Part shown: piece by piece, positions 1-9,739 of the stretch
How positions within the stretch are numbered: position 1 is the stretch's first letter
Layout of the letters: each line of letters begins with the position of its first letter
Assembly (NCBI GenBank): GCA_001972305.1
Contig: BDDD01000041.1
Location: forward strand, 350,005-414,004
Direction: 5' to 3'
Source of the DNA: Cephalotus follicularis
Taxonomy: Eukaryota > Streptophyta > Magnoliopsida > Oxalidales > Cephalotaceae
Length of the DNA stretch: 64,000 nucleotides
Notes under the pieces: generated by a model
Told to the model about the DNA's origin: nothing
The model's input: only the letters and a program-made list of their open reading frames with translations
Database searches by the model: none
Position numbers and translations under genes: made by a program

Positions 1-1
1 G

Positions 2-169
2 GCCCCGACAGAGAAGAGGGACACAGAGAAATACTGTCGGTATCATCGTGACCACGGGCATGATACCGAGGAGTGCAGACAATTGAAGAATCCGATTGAG
101 GACCTAATTCGGAAGGGGCACCTGCGCAAATATATGGACAGAGATGCTCCTCAGGGAAGAAGAGAGTAA
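2..169 (+). pseudogene. gag C-terminus with zinc-knuckle-like motif (element A)
   Basis: Frame starting at base 2 reads through a motif C-x2-H-x4-H-x4-C ([14 protein letters not shown]), followed by a basic stretch with [17 protein letters not shown]. This is the nucleic-acid-binding knuckle at the end of Tat-type Gag, which packages genomic RNA in the particle. The second cysteine of a classical CCHC knuckle is replaced by histidine. The frame stops at TAA 167-169. The same region of element B lies near 34700-34800 on the minus strand. N-terminal gag is outside the window. Confidence 0.8.
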
Positions 170-307
170 AAGAGAGAAGAGGCTCCTCGGCAATAGGAGG
201 AGCAGTAGCAGCAGCCTAGGGGTGTCATCCACACCATCTCTGGGGGGGTCGCATATGGTGGCAACCATAAGAATGCTAGAAATGCCTATGGGAGGCAGTC
301 CCTTGAT

Positions 308-900
308 GTGCAACAGGCTCATCACAGCAAAAGGCTAAGGAGTGGTGGAGATGAGGAGGTTATATCCTTCTATGAGGTGGACTATGAGGGAGTACCTCTC
401 CCTCACAATGATCCAGTGGTGGTAACTCTTATGGTGGAGCTTTTCACCATGAAAAGGATCCTTATAGATAGTGGCAGCTCAACCGATATCCTATACAAAC
501 ATGCTTTTGATCAGTTGAGGATACTGGTCGATCAGCTGAAGCCCGTGAAGACCCCATTGGTTGGATTTGCAGGGTAGTTGGTCCATCTTCTTGGATCCAT
601 TGACCTGTCAGTGGTTGCAGGCACGACTCCATGCCAAACCCAGGTGCAGATGACGTTTCTGATGGTTGATACACCAAGCCCATACAATGCAATAATTGGG
701 CGACCAGGGCTGATCCTAATGGAGGTGATGTGTCCACGAGGCACTTTCTCATGAAGTTCCCTACAAGGTTTGGTGTGGGGGAGGCCAGAGGAGACCAACA
801 GGTAGCCAGACAGTGCAACAAGACTGCCGTCATGGACAGAGGAAAGGACAAGGTACTCCCAATTACAAATGTGGAGCTCAGGGGGGACGTAGAGCCTGAG
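308..900 (+). pseudogene. retroviral-type aspartic protease (element A)
   Basis: The catalytic motif LIDSGSSTDILY is at about residues 50-60 of the 308 frame, with the flap-side IIGRPGL motif about 70 residues later. The protease would cut the Gag-Pol polyprotein. The frame is closed by TAG at 575-577 right after LVGFAG, where element B reads on (GFARETVHPLGSIDLS). Sequence similarity continues past the stop to about 900. The element B copy (33900-34475) is open across this interval, so the stop is a secondary lesion. Confidence 0.8.
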
Positions 901-930
901 CGTCCATAGCCTGTTGAATATGTGGTTTAG

Positions 931-2612
931 GTGCCCCTAGAAGAGGGCAACTCTGAGAGAGTCTTCCAAATTGGCTCACAGTTGGGAGATGTGGAGAAGG
1001 GGGAATTAATAACATTCCTCCGAAACAACAGAGACGTATTTGCTTGGTCGGCAGAGGAGGTCCCTAGGATCAGCCCAAGCCTAATGGTTCACAAGCTTAG
1101 TGTGGATCCAATGAGGCCTCCGACCAAGCAAAAGAAGAGGAACTTTGCTCTTGAGCGGCAGCAAGAAATAGCCGAGGAGGTAAGCAAGCTCATGCAGGCA
1201 GGGTTCATAAGGAGGTGCATTGCTCAGACTGGCTGGCGAACCCAATCCTAGTCAAAAAAGGAAATGGCAAGTGGAGGATATGCATTGACTTCACATACCT
1301 CAACAAAGCTTGTCCTAAGGATCACTTCCCTCTCCCAAAGATAGATCAATTGGTGGATGCGACCTCGGGCTACAGAATGTTGAGCTTCTTGGATGCCTAC
1401 TCGGGGTATAATCAAATCCCCATGTATGAGCCCGACGAGAACAAGACAGCTTTTATCACGGACTGGGGGATGTATTGTTACAAGGTCATGCCCTTTGGTT
1501 TGAAGAACGCAGGGGCTACCTTCCAACGACCGGTCAACAAAATCTTCGAGCCTCAAATCGGGAGAAACATGGAGGTCTACATAGAAGACATGCTCGTCAA
1601 GACCCCTGCCAGGAGCCCCCACATCAAAGACTTGGAGGAAGCGTTTGAGGTACTGACAAGATATAAAATGAAACTCAATCCTTCCAAGTGCACTTTTGGG
1701 GTCACATCTGGCAAGTTCCTCGGATTCATGGTCTCCAGCAGAGGAATAAAGGCCAATCCAGAGAAGATCTCCGCAGTTCAAAGCATGAGACCTCCCCAAA
1801 CCATCAGGGATGTACAAAAGCTAAATGGGAAGATAGCAGCCCTGAGCAGGTTTGTTTCGAAGTCAGCAGAGAAGTGCCTCACATTCTTTAAGGTGTTGAG
1901 GGATCCCAAGGGATTTTCTTGGTCGGACGAATGCCAAGTAGCCTTCGATAAGTTGAAGGAATACCTGGCCTCCCCTCCTCTGATCTCAAAACCTAAGGTC
2001 GAGGAAGACTTGTACTTTTACCTTGCGGCTACCCCGGGCGTAGTGAGTGCAGTGCTAGTTAGGGAGGGGGAGAAAGTTCAAAGGCCGGTGTACTACGTGA
2101 GCAAGGCTTTGAATGATGTTGAGGGGAGGTACCTAGAGGTGGAGAAGTTCGCTTATGCTCTGATCATTGCGGCCAGAAAATTAAGGCCAAATTTTCAAGC
2201 CCATACAATCAAGGTTCTGACTGGCAAACCACTCAAACAAGTTCTTGCAAAGCCTGACACCTCGGGCAGACTAATCAAGTGGTCACTCAAACTAGGCGAG
2301 TATGATGTGAAGTTCGAATCCAAACTAGCAATCAAATCACAAGTCCTGACCGACTTTGTTGGAGATAATACACCTACGGAGTGTATGGAGGAGGACCCCT
2401 CTGAGAGCGAGAGGGGGATTTGGAAGTTATCCTTGGATGGCTCATCTTGCATCACTGGCAGTGGAGCGGGACTGGTGATAACAATTCCAGGTGGTTGGAC
2501 ATTGGAGTATGCTCTGAGGTTCGGTTTCAAAACTACAAACAACGAAGCTGAGTGGGAAACTCTGATAGCCGGGCTGACAATTGCGAAGCACTTGGAGGTG
2601 CAAAAGATATAA
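931..2612 (+). pseudogene. reverse transcriptase and RNase H (element A)
   Basis: Reverse transcriptase copies the element RNA and RNase H removes it. The N-terminal part is in the 931-1251 frame; a one-base shift near 1215 moves the reading to the 1215-2612 frame. Visible motifs are [29 protein letters not shown] and MPFGLKNAGATFQ. The polymerase box reads YIED instead of YIDD as in element B, so a metal-binding aspartate is changed. RNase H follows, then the start of a second, archaeal-like RNase H (SLDGSSCITGSGAG, TNNEAEWETL), diagnostic for the Tat lineage. TAA at 2610-2612 ends the frame inside this second RNase H. Confidence 0.9.
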
Positions 2613-4135
2613 GCCTCCAGTGATTCTCAGCTAGTGGTTGGTCTGGCCAGTGGAGAGTATGAGGCCCAAGAAGACTCAATGGTGAAATATTTATCACACT
2701 TCCAGAGTTTGAAGTCAGCCTTAGAAATTCTAAGAGTTTTGAAAATACCCATAGCAGAAAACGCCCGAGTAGACCAGTTGTCAAAACTAGTCACTGCAGA
2801 AGAGCTAGAGAAGAATCAAACCATGCTGGTAGATTACCTGGACAGACCCACTATCTCTAAAGTAGATGTGATGGACACAGATTTACCATAGGAGCCAAAC
2901 TGGATGACCCCGTTCATCAACTGGATAAGGAATGGGATTTTACCCGAGGACCCTGCGGAGGCGAGGAAACTTGTGTACAGAGCAAACAGATTTCAGCTCC
3001 GTGATGGGATTCTCTACAAAAGGTCTTTCTCTTTCCCTTAGCTGAGATGCCTGACTCCCCTAGAGGCCGATTATTCTCTAAGGGAATTCCATGAAGGAAT
3101 TTGTGGCAACCATACAGGGGGCAGGACGTTGTCCCACAAGCTACTAAGGCAGGGCTACTACTGGCTGACCTTGCACCAAGATGCTATAGATTGGTAAGGA
3201 AACGTGACAAGTGCTAGAGGAACGCAAATATAAGTAGAAGACCTTCTCAACCTCTGACGTCTATTACGGTCCCCTGGCCCTTTGCACAATGGGGAATGGA
3301 CTTCGTAGGACCACTACCTATGGCGACAGGTCAAAGGAAGTTTCTCATTGTAGCAATGGACTATTTTACCAAGTGGGTAGAAGCAGAACCCCTGGCCACG
3401 ATTACAGAGAAGAACACGGAAAGCTTTGTATGGAAGTCCATCATCTGCAGATTCGGAGTCCCGAGGACAATAGTCTCAGATAGTGGAAAACAGTTCGATT
3501 GCCAGGCCTTCCGTGACTTTTGCAAAAAGTGGAGAATAGAGCATAAGCTCGCCTCAATAGCCTACCTCCAGAGCAATGGTCAAGTATAGGTGATAAATAG
3601 AGAAATCATCTCGGGCTTGAAAAAACGCCTTGAAGACAGCAAAGGAAGATGGACAGAGGAGCTACCAAGTGTATTATGGGCTTATAGAACCACTCCTTAG
3701 ACCACGACTGGTGAGTCCCCATACAGTCTTTGTTTCGGAGCTGAGGCTATGATACCGGTGGAGATTGGTGTCCAGTCACCAAGGGTTGTGCACTTCACTG
3801 AGGAGAACAATGAAGAAGGAGTTAGATGCCTGCTGGATATAGTAGGAGAGCTCAGAGATAAGGCCGCCGTCAGAGTTGCAGCCTATCAACAGAGGGTGAG
3901 CCGTTATTATAACAAAAGGGTAAGCCCCAGACCACTAAGACAAGGAGACCTAGTCCTACACAACTCAGCTATCGCAGACCTAACCGGTACCAGAGGAAAA
4001 CTCGCTCCCACCTGGGAAGGACTGTACAAGATCAAGAGAGTGCTTCGCCCATGAACATTCAAACTTGAAACTCTGGGGGGAAGAGAGATTTCCAGAGCTT
4101 GGAATGCCGAGCATTTGAGGAAATACTACCAATGA
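2613..4135 (+). pseudogene. second RNase H remainder and integrase (element A)
   Basis: After the stop at 2612 the sequence continues through EELEKNQTMLVDYLDRP to the integrase. The zinc-binding N-terminus is recognisable (HEGICGNHTGG) but interrupted. The DDE core is seen in MDYFTKWVEAEP, IVSDSGKQFDCQ and VINREII. The C-terminal part has YYNKRVSPRPLRQGDLVL and GTRGKLAPTWEGLYKIKRVL. Stops interrupt it: TAG before VINRE, TAG after RTTP, TGA after RVLRP. Element B has sense codons at these points. The final conserved tail (AEHLRKYYQ) ends at TGA 4133-4135. Confidence 0.85.
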
Positions 4136-4299
4136 TTCATTGTAAAGATGTACAAAATTCAGAACGGTAATAAATAAAGTTGAATTTTTCTTCAAAAATC
4201 TTGTTCAAGATCATAGTTCCAAGTTTGCAAGGGACCGGAGGACCAATGTTAATGTCCTTAAACCTCTGAATAGCTGCTGATCAACTCCCTCAAAGCACC

Positions 4300-4970
4300 A
4301 AAAAGCCTCCCCACCAGGGGAGCAAAAAAGCCTCCCCCAAGGGAGCAACAAAAAGACCCCCCAGGGGGAAAACCGAAAAAGTAACGCCAAGCAAGGGACA
4401 ACCACCCGAGGTCCCCCAAAGGCTCGACTTACACTAAGGAGATGAAATCTCAAACCGGCTAGGTACCTAAGGGACCCACCAGGGCTCACCTGACAAAACA
4501 TCTATAGGGACCGAGCTAGTCCGAGGTCGGGAGGACAGGCAAAGCTAAGGCAAACTTCTTACTCTCCTTTAACGCCCGCGAGCATGTCCGAGGACAAACA
4601 CCTAAGGACGCCTTCAGAGCTCAGCCTAGGGTCAACCAACCCGAGCTGCGAAGTCAACCTAAGGTTCGACTAACCATGAACAAAGCCTCCCCCAGGGGAG
4701 CACTCAACCAAGACTCCCCCAGGGGAGCACTGAACAAAGCCTCCCCCAAGGGAGCACTCAACCAAGCCTCCCCCAGGAGAGCACCCAACAAAACCTCCCC
4801 CAGGGGAGCACTCAACAAAAAGAACCCCCAAGGGGCATCACAAAAAGACACCCCAGGGGGCATTACGAAAAGACTTCTCCAAGGGAGCATTCGATAAAGC
4901 CTCCTCCAGGGGAGCACATAAAGACTTCCAAGGAAGCAATAAGACTCCCCAAGGAGCACACTCTGGTCGG
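4300..4970 (+). repeat. tandem hairpin repeats in Tat 3' untranslated region (element A)
   Basis: Two blocks (about 4305-4375 and 4676-4960) carry roughly a dozen repeats of about 27 bp, typically AACAAAGCCTCCCCCAGGGG then AGCACTC. Each unit contains a short inverted repeat: CTCCCC/GGGGAG, CCCCC/GGGGG, CTCC/GGAG or CTTCC/GGAAG. The stem sequence changes between units while pairing is kept. Tandem repeats between pol and the 3' LTR are common in Tat/Ogre elements. Element B has the related array at 30240-30420. Confidence 0.85.
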
Positions 4971-5542
4971 CAACACCATGTGAACTTGTTCGACCAGACC
5001 TAAAGTCGTGTCTTGAGAGGCGAATCCATGGGAACTCACAACGATCAAGTTTGTTGTACTGAGCACTTTAATACAAGTGTCCCTACGAGGACTGCAAGCT
5101 CAGACGACCTGGTTCACAACATGCCAAACCAAACTATATCCTGCTCGGCAAACCCATAGGAACTTGCCCGGGCAGACCAAAAACTTAGTCTACGAACACA
5201 ACAGAACTCGTAAAGACTAAGTCTCTTTGCCTAAGTGCCTTTGAAATAAGGTGTCCTAAGGGGGCTACACAGCTTAGGTGGTTAAGCCTGAAGATGGTTG
5301 TTTTATTTAAATTAAATTGTCCTAAGGGAATAGTGAATGCCTGGGAAGAGCTCAAACGTAGTGTGCAACTCAAGCAGAGCCCGGGGTAAAAAAGTATGGT
5401 GTTTCATGAGTACTTTATAGTATTTCAAAGCAAAGAAATAAAGCATACACAAATTAGGTACAAAAATACTTCTTTATTAATCATCAAAAGGGTTACATTG
5501 CAAGTGAAAAGAAAAATACAAAAGGCAAAACAAAAATCTATC

Positions 5543-8209
5543 CTAAGCCTCATCACCGGAAGGGATGTCTACCCCGGATGGAGGAACTGGAGGAGCATCT
5601 TCTTTCGTCAGAGGAGGAGGAGGAGGAGGGTCCTCGAAGCGGCAACCAGGAGGAAGAGGTGCATCATCCTTGGTCGTCCGTACTGGGGCAGGCTCCTTTG
5701 CATCGATGCGAGAAAGAGGCTCGACGTCTAAGACCCCAAGGTTGCCGTCCTCGGTGGGTGCAGCAAAGGGAACCATGTCATGGCCGTTAGGCGACCAACT
5801 GGGGTCCTGAGCATGACTTTGCTCTTCATCGAAGGCTCCGAAGGCTTCATCCTCAGCCTCTTCAATGCCCGCTGGGATGAAGTCATACTCTGCCATCGAA
5901 GGGCCGCAGACAAAGGAGTCCAATGGGAGATCTGGAAGGCACTCGACCATGTTTCGGCAGGTATAATACCCCCGACGAAAGTTGGCCGAAGACTTCTTCA
6001 AAACCTCGCGGTTGAAATCCTCAGAAGTCTTGTAGAGGTCCACGACCTAATCCATGACATCTTGGAACTCAGTTGACGCCTTAAAATCCAGGACTGCCCT
6101 CTCTGCAGCGGCTTTGACCCTAGCATCCCCAAGCTCTTGGGACTTGGTTAACTGGTTATATAGAGCCTCCAGCCTGCCCTCGAGCTCAACTATCCGCTCC
6201 ATGGCAACAATCTTGATCCCCCTCTCCCTCCTGGCCTCCTCACGACTCCATCCTTCTCGGCCGCCAAGCCCTCCTGGGCACCCAGCACTTCATCCAGCTG
6301 AGCACGGACCACAGCCAGAGACTTATTCAGCTCAGCATTCTCAGCCCCGAGTTGCTCGTTCAAGCTGGTCACCTAGTCAGTTCTGTCCATCAGAAGATGG
6401 GCATTGACCATGGTCTGAGGAAAAAAAATAACAACGGTTTAGAACTAGAAAAAGTTCAAAAAAGGAAGTCAATGTAATTGTGCTTACCCGATGGCAGCAC
6501 TGAAAGAGGTTGGTCCAGAGCTGTCTTGTCGACCACTTATTCCTTAGCCCAAGTTCGTAGGGGAACGTGCCTACTCTGCCCAGCTCCGTGGTGACTTAGG
6601 GCATCTCCAGAAAAACGCCGGCTCGGCCAAGCTCTCCGAGGATATCCCTCACTTGTGCGAGCTCCGCGGTAGGGTAAGGATGGTCGGGGTTAGAGGCGCC
6701 CCTCGACGGATACGTTCTAGGGAGCCTTCCCCTTCTCTGTCCACTGCCTTTTTGAGGGACGGGTGAGTTCAGTGTCAGTCATGGGTTCCCTGGATTCAGT
6801 AACTCGGGCCTCTTCGGCAGCACGGGCCTCTTCAGCAGCTCGAGCCTCCCTGGCCTCTGCAGCCCTGACCTCTGCAGCTCTAGCCTCTCTGGCCCTGGCA
6901 TCCCTGGCTTCCTCGGCTCCAGCAGCTCGGGTTTGGTTGTCCATATCGGCGTTGGCATAGTTAGTCTCTTCCTCTGCGCGCCTGGCCTCCTCGGATAGGA
7001 CCCGGGGTACCTCATCAAGCCTGGCCCTCGCATCAGCCCGCCTGGCTGCCCTCCTCTCCGTGGCCCTCCGGGACTTCTCCAAGGCCCTCTGCCTCTTCTC
7101 GGCATCTCTCTTTTGTACCTCTGGGTCGGCAGCATGGGCCTGTTCACGGCCAGCCCTGATCAGGTCCATGGATGAATCTTGGGATGCCATCTCTGCACAG
7201 ACAAGCGAAGAAGCAGTTAGTGAAACATCGAGAAGTTAGATATAAACTTAAAGAGAAAAGTTGTCCCAGAGAAAGCTTAGTACGACTCTCTCCTTGTGTG
7301 GTCGCAGAGGAAGTAGATCCACCATGGCCATCTTGGTCCCTCTCTCTCCGGATCCCCATAGGCACCTCCTCCGCCTCCAGCTCTAGTCTGGCTCTACGGC
7401 CTAGGGACATGCTGAGCCCATGTCGCCGTAGGTGGTCTTCGGACACCACCTTGAGCACATCCTCGGGTGCAAGGGCCGAAAGCCTTCTCAGGTCGGCGGC
7501 CTCTTCCCTGGTCAGAAATGACCTCTAGTTCAGAAGCCCGGTATCCAGTGTATCTGTCCAAGGACAGGGGATGAAGTCGGGAAGATTCTTGACTAGGAAA
7601 TATTTCTCCCTCCAGCACTTGACTGTCTTTGTGTTCTCCGCCAGCAGCTTAGGGCGACCCACGCGTGACTTAAAGTAAAAGCCGCGCTTCATTGGGGAGG
7701 AAACCAGCGTGTGGAATTCCTTGAACAGCCCAAGTGTGGGCACTGCATCCGCTTCAAGGCAGCGTACAAGGAATCCAAATATGAACCCCCAGGACTGAGC
7801 TTGCAACATCGACGGATGAATCCGGTAATGCCTGAGGACGGTAATGGCGAATGGCGGCAGCGAAAGTCTCAACCCATGTTCCAAAGCATCTTGGAACACC
7901 ACAAAGTTCCCGGGTTGGTTCACAGTGACTGACCTAGGGTCAGCCTGGATCTGCAAGTCTAGCCCACCAGGAATAGAGAACTCCTTAACTAATTGCGCCA
8001 TTTTTTGTGGGCGCATGGTAGTCTTATCAATAGGCCCAGAAAACTTGAACCCCGGCCCCCATGGCCTCAACATTTGGAGCTCCGGCAGTGGCAGCATCCA
8101 TCTCCACCCTCATATTGAGGGGGCGTTGAGCAATGGTAACCCCCGCAGATGCTTGGGCTACCACCTCAGGACGTCTGATTGTTCTCCTGGTTTGTTTCGT
8201 TCTGGCCAT
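5543..8209 (-). pseudogene. antisense spliced gene with histone H3-like N-terminus and Transposase_28-like domain (element A)
   Basis: Read on the minus strand from ATG at 8209. The protein starts M-ARTKQTRR; mature histone H3 starts ARTKQTAR. Exon 1 continues to about 7270 and contains a domain I recognise as Transposase_28-like (PF04195, 'putative gypsy type transposon'): DALEHGLRL, LRHYRIHPSMLQAQSWGF, GLFKEF, RGFYFKSRVG. A frameshift near 8040 splits it. An acceptor (CTGTGCAG) precedes exon 2 at 7192, which encodes an Arg/Glu/Ala-rich coiled-coil-like stretch and ends at 6488 before GTAAGC. Exon 3 starts at 6414 after CCTCAG and ends at 5543 with FRRGYYTC and an acidic, proline-rich tail. 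Element B has the same exon layout. Function unknown. An in-frame upstream ATG at 8251 is a possible alternative start. Confidence 0.8.
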
Positions 8210-8404
8210 GGGTTTGTCAGAGAGAGAGGAAGAGGAAGATGAAGTGGACATGGGAAACTTTGACCAGTAACGGGTAAATGAAAACTGAGTTCACCTGTGT
8301 TCTCAAGCGAAGAAGGAGACGAAGTTCGAAGGTTGGAAGAGAAGGGGATTCAAGAAATCTAGTGCTTTTAGGGTTTGTGAAAACATAAAGAGGATCCTCA
8401 AAGG

Positions 8405-8480
8405 GACAAGGGATATTTAACCCTAGGAACGGATCAGGACCGTAGATCCCAATTGTTTTCAATGGTGGAGATCCACCTGT
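8405..8480 (-). promoter_or_regulatory. candidate antisense promoter (element A)
   Basis: On the minus strand a TATA-like GGTTAAATATCC (8411-8422) lies about 200 bp before the antisense ATG. Upstream are GATCTACGGTCC and a perfect palindrome-like repeat GGTGGATCTCCACC (8464-8477). Element B has the same order, with GGTTGATCTCAACC, TCTAACGGTC and CTTTAAAAAGG before its antisense ATG. Promoter activity is inferred. Confidence 0.45.
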
Positions 8481-8569
8481 CAAACCAGGAGCGGCCTGCG
8501 AAGAGTTATGCGCGGGCACCGAAGCGTCAGGCGTTCAAAATTCGCAATTTATGGCGCAATGATGGATAT

Positions 8570-9401
8570 TAGTGGAGGGGGTATGGCGCGAAACGACATC
8601 TGTCACGCCACATCTTATCAACAAATGGTATGGGTTACAAGGCGGGGCCCGCATAAGGATTGGGTCAAGCTTATCTACAAAGATTAAGGCCCCTCTTAAG
8701 GCCCCACAAGCCTACCTCTCCTCTTCCTCTGGTCAGCCCAGGATGGCTCCTTCATTGGAGTACTGCCAGGGTTCTTGCTCTCAACTCTGCTCCTCCTCTC
8801 CTGCCAAGGCCAGAGGAGAAGGACCAGGGGGGCATATGATATGAGAAAATTCTTTTTTTAAGCATCAGGACATGTGCCTCCAGGAAAGGACGACATATGT
8901 CATTTCAGGGCCTGGGCACGTGGCCTGCCACCACATCAAAAGAGGGAAAAGCCCACCTAATCCATAGACTGGCACGCCACCACAGCCACCTAATCCCAAG
9001 ACGTTTATGCCATCACATCAAAGAGGGAAAAGGCCACCAAATCCGGAGGAGATCAGGGGAAATGCCAGGACTCTTGACGCATTTCCGTTAGGGGCAACCA
9101 CCAACTCCTTATTAGACGCTCAACAGTTACCTTGGAGGTCTTTAAATACTAAATCAAACGACTTCTACGAGGTCAGCCACTTTAGCACTCAAAAGAACAT
9201 AGCATTCTCTGTGCAATCACTAACTAGAGCGTCGGAGTGTCCCTGGGAGAACAACCTCCTGGACCTTCTACCCTTCTCTTTTACTTGTGCAGGGATCATC
9301 AACCACTAAACACTCTTTCTCGGACAGATTCCAGCGTTTCTCTAAACAAATCAAGCCCTTACACGTGGGGTACTGTTGAAGGAATGATTTCTGCATCAAC
9401 A
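8570..9401 (+). repeat. 3' LTR of element A (inner boundary uncertain)
   Basis: The outer end CATCAACA at 9394-9401 is supported by alignment with the 3' LTR end of element B: both share CCCTTACACGT, CTGTTG and CATCAACA. The block ATATGCCCCCCTGG (reverse strand, near 8825-8840) is also shared. The inner boundary is not resolved. A purine run at 8571-8581 is a candidate polypurine tract, but the expected TGTTGATG start is not visible there. Confidence 0.6.
9139..9150 (+). promoter_or_regulatory. LTR TATA-like box (element A)
   Basis: TCTTTAAATACT lies about 255 bp before the LTR end. The homologous position in element B reads CTCTATAAATACT, a good TATA box, so this is probably the core promoter for genomic RNA, here weakened by substitution. 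Confidence 0.5.
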
Positions 9402-9739
9402 GACATAATAATGATAGTATTTATAATTTGATTAATTAATTATTAATTTTTTTAATATATTTATATAATGTAATATTTTGTTTGTTATGCTTAAACAAAA
9501 ATACTCAAGAATTTTAATTATATTAAAAAATACAAATTAACATGAACTTAATTATACTAATTGTATTAATAAATAGTCAAGAAATAAAATAACTAATATC
9601 CATATTCAAGAACATATTACAATGCGATACATTTAATTGGTTTCAGTTTAATTAAAAATAGGTAAGATATAAAATAACTAACGGATGCCATTAAACTACG
9701 AGTAATGGCATCATGTATAATCTCTATTTCTCTTCCTCC
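9402..9739. other. AT-rich sequence downstream of element A
   Basis: Very AT-rich, with runs of TTAATTAATT type and no coding signal. It lies just beyond the stop of the PIF/Harbinger transposase on the minus strand, so it is probably that transposon's 3' flank. I could not find its terminal inverted repeat; the insertion of element A may have separated it. Confidence 0.4.

Larger units (their letters stand above)
1..9401 (+). mobile_element. Tat-lineage Ty3/gypsy retrotransposon A (5' truncated by window)
   Basis: Domain order on the plus strand is gag zinc knuckle, aspartic protease, reverse transcriptase, RNase H, a second RNase H-like domain, integrase, then a long 3' region and an LTR. 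Two RNase H-type domains and an antisense gene between pol and the 3' LTR are features of the Tat/Retand/Ogre group. The last bases, CATCAACA at 9394-9401, are the inverted form of TGTTGATG at 26223, where related element B ends. The 5' LTR and most of gag lie before base 1. Several stop codons and at least one frameshift make it non-autonomous. The target duplication cannot be checked because the left flank is absent. Confidence 0.9.

Noticed and set aside
4676-4960. CRISPR-like array of about 27-bp repeats
   Set aside because: Units are contiguous tandem repeats without unique spacers, in a plant retrotransposon trailer.
6763-6960. Plus-strand Ala/Ser-rich open frame
   Set aside because: Shadow of the Glu/Arg/Ala-rich exon 2 of the antisense gene on the minus strand.
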